Below, piece after piece: positions 35,349-40,376 of a DNA stretch of 40,376 nucleotides. Each line of letters begins with the position of its first letter. Within the stretch, counting starts at the first letter, position 1. The translations under genes and the position numbers were made by a program. The DNA lies in assembly GCA_018812905.1 (NCBI GenBank), contig JAHJCN010000041.1, forward strand, positions 1 through 40,376. Direction: 5' to 3'. The notes beneath the pieces are model-generated. The model did no database searches, was not told the origin of the DNA, and saw only the letters and a program-made list of their open reading frames with translations. This DNA is from Patescibacteria group bacterium. Its GTDB lineage: Bacteria; Patescibacteriota; Patescibacteriia; Magasanikbacterales; GWA2-37-8.

Positions 35349-37874
35349 TCATTTATGATTTTTTTTCACGATCAAGCTTATTAAACCCATGGCCGTAAAC
35401 GAAACCCCAAAAATTAACAAGTATTGAGCGGCGCCTAAAGAAACCAGTCTAAATAAATTGCGAATACCCGGAACAGCAACGATAATAAACAAAGCCACAG
35501 CAATAATGCAGGGAATTATCAATAGCAATCTGTTGCTTTTTACCTGCGACCATTCACGCGTGAGAATGATCAAGAATAATTGCGAAATGACAAGCGACAC
35601 GAAAGTAAAAGTACGGCCCAAATCTTGGTCGCCCAAATATATGCCAAAATAATAATAGAAGGAAAAGCTTACCGCAATAATGCTTGTCGACTGCACCGCC
35701 ACTTTCCACCACAGCGAAGGAATTATAAGCGGATCTTTGGCCGGGCGCGGTGGTTCGTCCATTAAATTTCTGCGGGCTTTTTCCCGCTCAAACCCGAGCA
35801 CCGCCGCCGGATCGCACAAAATTTCCAAAAATATAACGTGGATCGGCATAAAAATTAGTGACCGGTTGAATATGAGAGGGAGAATTGCTAAACCAACAAT
35901 GGGCAGATGAAATGTTAGCAGAAAAACAAAGGCGTTGCGCATGTTGTCGTAAATTCTTCGACCTTCTTTCACAGCGCTCACCAGACTGGCAAAATTATCG
36001 TCCATAAGAACCATCCCGGAAGCGGCGCGCGCAACTTCGGTTCCGCGCAAACCCATGGCAATTCCAATGTCGGCCTGGCGCAGTGCGGGCGCGTCATTCA
36101 CTCCATCGCCGGTCATGGCCACTATTTCACCATGACTCTGCAAGGCCTTTACAATTGCGTATTTTTGTTCCGGTAGAACTCGCGCGAAAATGGAATGGCG
36201 TTTCACCGCCACCCTCAAAGCTTCGGGAGAAAATTTTTCCAAATCAGAACCGCATAAAATTTCTTCACTATGAACCATCCCAATGCTCTCTGCCACATTG
36301 TGCGCTGTCAATTTATTGTCTCCCGTAACCATAATGACTCTCACGCCGGCTTTTTGGCACATACCAATCGCTTCTTTCACTCCTTTACGAGGTGGATCAC
36401 TCATGGCCAACAGACCAACAAAGACCGCGCCATTCGCGTTTATTTCGGCGTCGCAAGCGCACTCTTTTTTAGCCACGCCAATCACTCGATAACCCGCGTC
36501 GGCCATTTTTTCATTCGCCGCGCTTGCCGAATCTTTTATTTCTTCGGTAATCGCGCAGGAATTCAAAATCGATTCCGGAGCTCCCACGGAATACTGCGCG
36601 CACTCTCCATTTTTATCTTTCCAAATATGATGCACCATTTTACTTTTGGAATCAAATGATGAATCTTTAATCAAATCATGGTCGGCGTAAAAATTTTCAA
36701 CATCAACACCTATATATCTAGCAAACTTTTGTATTTCAATTTCAATCGGATCGACAGCCACTTTTTCCAATGCCAACAAAGATGCTTTAATCAAATACTC
36801 CAATGACGCGCGAAGCTCGCTTGGTTCATCCGGTTGAATAGGCGCTGATACATCAATTACTTTTTTATCAAAATATATCTTTTCCAAAGACATCCTCCCT
36901 TCGGTCAATGTGCCTGTTTTGTCCGAACAAATCACCGTGGCCGAACCCAAAGTTTCCACCATCACCATCTCGCGCACCAAAGATTTCTTTTTGGCCAAAC
37001 GCCACATACCCATAATTAGAAAAACGCTAAAGACCACCGGGAACTCTTCGGGAATTAAGGTTATTGCCATGGTAAGCGCACCCAAAACACCTTCACTCCA
37101 CCCATTAAAGTAGCCAACAATCAAACCAACTATTACAGCCACGCCCAAAGCTATCATTGCCACAAATCGAATCAATTGGCGAATTTTTTTCTGCAGAGGA
37201 GCGTCTGTTTTTTCGATTTTTTGCAAAATATTTCCCAGCTTGCCATATGCTGTTTGCAAACCGGTCAATTCTACCAGCATATACCCTTCGCCTTGCACCA
37301 CCAGCGTGCCTTGATGCAAACGATTTTCTTTGTTGATTTGCGCGATATCTTCCGGCAGCTCGCTCTTAACCACTGTCAAAGACTCGCCGGTTAAAATTGA
37401 TTCATCAAGAGACAATCCAAACGAACGCAGTAGATAGCCATCCGCCGCGATTTGATCTCCGGCAGTGACGTAGATTAAATCGCCGGGAACAATGTGAATT
37501 ATTTCCAAATCCAGCAACTTGCCATCTCGATAGACCTTTGCGTGTTTTACTGCCATCTTATCTAACACGGCAATCGCTTCATCGGTTTTTTTCTCTTGAA
37601 GAAATTCTATAGTCATTATCGGCAAAACCGACAACCAGACAATCGTCGCTTCAGCCAAATCACCTATGGTCAAATACACAAAACCGGTAATGATCAATAA
37701 CAACATCATGGGTTCTGTGGCAATGTGCCAAGCGCGCAGAAAAAAGCTTTTCTTTTTGGGTTCAACCCCCTGATTCAGACCAAAAACTCCCAGCTTTTTT
37801 ACAGCTTCTTCAGACGATAGTCCATTGTAATCTTTTCTATTCAAAATAATTTTACGAAATTCTTCCGATGTCAT
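35349..37874 (-). CDS. Cation-transporting P-type ATPase (P2-like)
   Basis: An 841-residue ion pump driven by ATP, with about ten membrane helices. The actuator loop has TGES (162-165), the phosphorylation site is Asp318 in CSDKTGTLTEG, and MTGDGVNDAPAL forms the hinge. The M4 ion-site motif is IPEEFP (274-279), where Ca2+ pumps have IPEGLP, and M6 has LEILCDPAAV. These favour a P2-type pump near the Ca2+ and Na+/K+ pumps, but the Glu-Phe variant belongs to a less studied branch, so the ion cannot be named. The N-terminal 40 residues are the normal cation ATPase cap. ATG at 37874 overlaps the transketolase stop (ATGA), so translation is coupled. Confidence 0.93.
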   Translation of the reverse strand: MTSEEFRKIILNRKDYNGLSSEEAVKKLGVFGLNQGVEPKKKSFFLRAWHIATEPMMLLLIITGFVYLTIGDLAEATIVWLSVLPIMTIEFLQEKKTDEAIAVLDKMAVKHAKVYRDGKLLDLEIIHIVPGDLIYVTAGDQIAADGYLLRSFGLSLDESILTGESLTVVKSELPEDIAQINKENRLHQGTLVVQGEGYMLVELTGLQTAYGKLGNILQKIEKTDAPLQKKIRQLIRFVAMIALGVAVIVGLIVGYFNGWSEGVLGALTMAITLIPEEFPVVFSVFLIMGMWRLAKKKSLVREMVMVETLGSATVICSDKTGTLTEGRMSLEKIYFDKKVIDVSAPIQPDEPSELRASLEYLIKASLLALEKVAVDPIEIEIQKFARYIGVDVENFYADHDLIKDSSFDSKSKMVHHIWKDKNGECAQYSVGAPESILNSCAITEEIKDSASAANEKMADAGYRVIGVAKKECACDAEINANGAVFVGLLAMSDPPRKGVKEAIGMCQKAGVRVIMVTGDNKLTAHNVAESIGMVHSEEILCGSDLEKFSPEALRVAVKRHSIFARVLPEQKYAIVKALQSHGEIVAMTGDGVNDAPALRQADIGIAMGLRGTEVARAASGMVLMDDNFASLVSAVKEGRRIYDNMRNAFVFLLTFHLPIVGLAILPLIFNRSLIFMPIHVIFLEILCDPAAVLGFEREKARRNLMDEPPRPAKDPLIIPSLWWKVAVQSTSIIAVSFSFYYYFGIYLGDQDLGRTFTFVSLVISQLFLIILTREWSQVKSNRLLLIIPCIIAVALFIIVAVPGIRNLFRLVSLGAAQYLLIFGVSFTAMGLISLIVKKNHK

Positions 37875-40111
37875 AATAATTTAAATAGTTTTTGCTTGAT
37901 TGATTCCGCGTCCATTTCGGCCAACGCGTAAAGCTCCTCCGCTTGTCCGGATTTTAAATATGTTTCAACACCAATCGTCCGCTCCTCATATTTTTCCGGC
38001 AAAATAAACGGATGTAGAAAACCGGACCAGCCATTGTGCAGTGCCACCGCTATTTTTCTTTCTTTGTCAGATAAAATTTCCATCGCTTTTTTTGGATTTT
38101 TCTTTCTTAAATCTTCAAATAATTCCGGCGAAGTGACGGCAATGATTTTTATATCCGCCCCTTGTTTCTCCAATTCCGGTAAAATGCTCAAAACATTTTG
38201 CAAAACATACGCGCCGGAAATCGCCAGTACCATTTTCTTTTTTTCTTTTCCACTAAACGGCTTAAACACATACGCACCGTCGTTCGCGGACACAGCTTCG
38301 GGCATTCCTTCAGCGCGCTTAAGCACCGGCACGTCAGTGCGTGTTAATGACAAAGCAATCGGTTCGCCCAATTCCACGGCATGAAAAAGCATTTCAATGG
38401 TTTCGTTAGCATCCAACGGCTTGTACACTTTAATTCCGGGCAGAGCGTTAAAATAACTCATCCAATATAACCCGTGATGCGTTGGTCCGTCTTCTCCGGT
38501 CTCCGGTCCATCGTGGCTCGCGATCATTATAAAAAACCCTTTACTTGCCGGATTCAGATGATTGTTGATCACACTCAAACGAACCATGTTGCTCATCATG
38601 GAAGAAAAAACTGCGAATGTGCCAAAGGCAGAAACCGGCCTGAAGCCTCCGGGTAAAATATCGGCGGTCATGGCCGAGGACATCATAGCCATGTTCTGTT
38701 CGGCAATGCCAAATCGCAAACCGCGACCCAGTGGATTCGCTTTATTGATGATGCCGTAAACATTTTCCGCCGGCCCGGTGAGAATGGATCGGCTCACGTC
38801 TCCGGCACCCGTAAAGAAAAATCCGGTTTGCTTCATGTACCACTTAAACCAAGCCTCGGCCGCTTTGCGAGTTGATACTTTTTCTCCTGATTTGAAAACC
38901 AATTCCTTAGGCAATTTTGCCGGACGTTTAATGTTAAGCGGATCAATCAGGCAACGCCCTTTTAATTTATTTTCCATGATTTTTACCAATTCTGTTTCGG
39001 TCTTAATGCGCTCGGCGTTTTTTTCCATGGCCGCGTTCACATACTGCGCGTCTTGTTCCACCAGCTCTTCCAGCACCACTTCAATATCCTCCATCGATTC
39101 TCCGGCCTTGCCCGGGATTTTGAAACCCAGCTCTTTCATAATTTTTACATACTCATCGTGCTTCGCGGGCGAACCGTGCGAATCGGCGCTGTTTTCTTTT
39201 GAGCCGTAGTCCTTTCCTTTAACAGTATGACAAATTACGACTGTCGGAGATCCGTTTTTAAACCCGACGCCAGCCAAATGATAGGCATGGATCAATTCCA
39301 AAATATCGTGGCCATCAACCTCTATCACATTCCACCCCAAACCGAGCCAGTGATTGATATATGGCGATGACACAACTTCTTCGATCGCGCCATCAATGCC
39401 AAAATGATTGAAGTCCAAAGTGACAATTAAATTGTCGGCGCCTACCGTGTTCAAAATATTACGCGCTTCATATGTCATTCCTTCTTCGCTTTCCGCGTCT
39501 CCCATAATGGCCCAAACTTTAGTGGGCAAACCGCAAGCCCGATGCGAAATGGCGAAACCACCGGCCGCGGAGAGACCATGGCCCGAAGGACCAGTGGAAA
39601 AATCCACGAGAGGCATATAACTTTCAGCGTGTCCCTGCGGACCATCAACACGGCGAAAACGAATCAGATCTTCAGGAAAAACCGGATGTACCACGGCTTC
39701 GGAAAATTGACGCCCCACACGGCGCAAGCTTTCATATGTTACAGACAATAAGGAATATAGTGCCGGCGTGCAATGCCCGGCGCTCCACACCACTCTGTCT
39801 CGACCCGAATGTTTTGGGCTGACCGGATCAAAAGCCAGCACATCGCCAAACGCAAGCGCCAAAAGCTGTTCCACTTTGGAAGAACTTCCGCCCGGATGCC
39901 CGGATTGCCCGGCTTCCACGGTCGCAAAAATCAGACCACGCATTATTTTGGCAAATTTTTCCAGACGCGGAATATCAATCCCATCAATATTGGCAAGTTT
40001 CAAACCCTGCAAATTTATATATTCTCCGCCTTTCATCGAAAAGTTAAGGCGCTTAGCCTGTTCAGCGCGAATTTTTTTCAAACCATCTTTGGTTGATAAA
40101 TTGTAAGGCAT
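37871..40111 (-). CDS. tkt: Transketolase
   Basis: Transketolase moves two-carbon units between sugar phosphates, linking glycolysis and the pentose phosphate pathway; here it probably supplies ribose and erythrose phosphate. The 746-residue protein is a single chain with both halves. The TPP-binding domain has GQSGHPGGSSSK and SAGHCTPALYSL, and the diphosphate motif is GDAESEEGMTYEARN followed later by DFNHFGIDG. The pyrimidine-binding half has GIAEQNMAMMSSAMTAD and SHDGPETGEDGPTHHG. The C-terminal domain is complete. The metal motif GDA replaces the usual GDG, which is within the natural range for this superfamily. It lies in an operon-like row before the P-type ATPase, whose start overlaps its stop. 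Confidence 0.94.
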   Translation of the reverse strand: MPYNLSTKDGLKKIRAEQAKRLNFSMKGGEYINLQGLKLANIDGIDIPRLEKFAKIMRGLIFATVEAGQSGHPGGSSSKVEQLLALAFGDVLAFDPVSPKHSGRDRVVWSAGHCTPALYSLLSVTYESLRRVGRQFSEAVVHPVFPEDLIRFRRVDGPQGHAESYMPLVDFSTGPSGHGLSAAGGFAISHRACGLPTKVWAIMGDAESEEGMTYEARNILNTVGADNLIVTLDFNHFGIDGAIEEVVSSPYINHWLGLGWNVIEVDGHDILELIHAYHLAGVGFKNGSPTVVICHTVKGKDYGSKENSADSHGSPAKHDEYVKIMKELGFKIPGKAGESMEDIEVVLEELVEQDAQYVNAAMEKNAERIKTETELVKIMENKLKGRCLIDPLNIKRPAKLPKELVFKSGEKVSTRKAAEAWFKWYMKQTGFFFTGAGDVSRSILTGPAENVYGIINKANPLGRGLRFGIAEQNMAMMSSAMTADILPGGFRPVSAFGTFAVFSSMMSNMVRLSVINNHLNPASKGFFIMIASHDGPETGEDGPTHHGLYWMSYFNALPGIKVYKPLDANETIEMLFHAVELGEPIALSLTRTDVPVLKRAEGMPEAVSANDGAYVFKPFSGKEKKKMVLAISGAYVLQNVLSILPELEKQGADIKIIAVTSPELFEDLRKKNPKKAMEILSDKERKIAVALHNGWSGFLHPFILPEKYEERTIGVETYLKSGQAEELYALAEMDAESIKQKLFKLL

Positions 40112-40141
40112 AATATTGGATTGCCGAGTGGCAATGAAAAA

Positions 40142-40376
40142 TTAAATACTTTTATTAAACTTGCCCTGTTCAAACATTGTCCTTTTCCACCTGTAATATT
40201 GCAAAAATTCACAGAGAGTTAATTGAGATCCGGCGGAGATCGCCTGTTCTTCGCATTGCAAATCGGAAGGCAAGGCAAACTGCGTTGAGCGTTCCCCTTT
40301 TTCGTTCAGCTGATTTATATACAAGCCAAACTCATGCATACCCAAGACGTTTGGAAATTGATCTCGGTCATCAAAA
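40142..40376 (-). CDS. Unrecognised protein, N-terminus outside the window
   Basis: The reverse frame is open from the window edge to TAA at 40142, giving the last 77 residues of a gene that starts further right. It includes FPNVLGMHEFGLYINQL, a polar loop and CEFLQYYRWKRTMFEQGKF. The TTG at 40345 is only an internal codon, since the frame continues past it with sensible residues. I do not recognise the family and see no membrane helix or catalytic motif; two Cys and several aromatic residues suggest a folded domain. It ends 30 bases before the transketolase ATG on the same strand and may share its transcript. The protein may be much longer than the part seen. Confidence 0.55.
   Translation of the reverse strand, partial: FDDRDQFPNVLGMHEFGLYINQLNEKGERSTQFALPSDLQCEEQAISAGSQLTLCEFLQYYRWKRTMFEQGKFNKSI

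Overview
The window reads as chromosomal DNA from a small-genome bacterium of the Candidate Phyla Radiation (Patescibacteria) type, or something close to it. This is an inference from gene content and style, not from a marker gene. The signs are compact and often shortened proteins, tightly packed or overlapping genes, few Shine-Dalgarno sequences, and a cell-wall set beside a single-chain ADP-forming acetyl-CoA synthetase, a bare LOG family and QueH. Many single-pass surface proteins also lack recognisable homologues. UGA is used as stop in several overlapping gene pairs, so the genetic code looks standard.

Layout, left to right. (1) 1-3409, minus: murA, an S41 protease and a TPM-domain protein. 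These are read away from a PEGA-domain gene and rnhA (3509-5296, plus) through two interleaved sigma70-type promoters. (2) 5367-5868: an unrecognised gene of different base composition, a long hairpin and a two-way terminator. (3) 5871-12016, minus: a heat-shock cluster hrcA-grpE-hsp20-dnaK-x-y-dnaJ, headed by a good promoter and a CIRCE operator; x and y are unknown coupled genes. (4) 12022-13389: yidC and a short SPFH protein. (5) 13471-16520: ADP-forming acetyl-CoA synthetase facing a slipin-type SPFH protein. (6) 16577-23012: a tRNA-Ser(GGA) with a duplicated 3' end, then a probable operon of surface protein, gatC, gatA, an unknown gene, a tandem LOG protein and lgt. (7) 23024-26158: tsaE, queH, a phospholipase D-type synthase and a Gmad2-GerMN lipoprotein-like protein. 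(8) 26295-27932: a decayed island with hicB, a hicA that has lost its end, a secreted-protein gene with an in-frame stop, repeat debris and tRNA-Glu(CTC). (9) 27933-40376, minus: typA, a murF-like ligase, ftsI/PBP2, mltG, rlmN, a P-type ATPase, transketolase and a gene cut by the window edge.

The genes work mainly in the envelope (MurA, MurF, FtsI/PBP2, MltG, Lgt, YidC, Cls, SPFH proteins), protein quality control (DnaK system, S41 protease), translation (GatCA, TsaE, QueH, RlmN, TypA, two tRNAs) and simple carbon and energy metabolism (transketolase, acetyl-CoA synthetase).

The most striking non-gene signal is a set of dispersed palindromic repeats whose ends resemble TGTCATTCC or TGTCATCCTGAG. 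They lie between genes and also in frame inside rlmN (twice) and grpE. Other points for a second look are a Lys-to-Arg change at the expected S41 catalytic position, a tandem LOG protein whose second copy lacks the motif glutamate, the x-y pair inside the chaperone operon, the tRNA-Ser 3' duplication, and the disabled hicBA/secreted-protein island.
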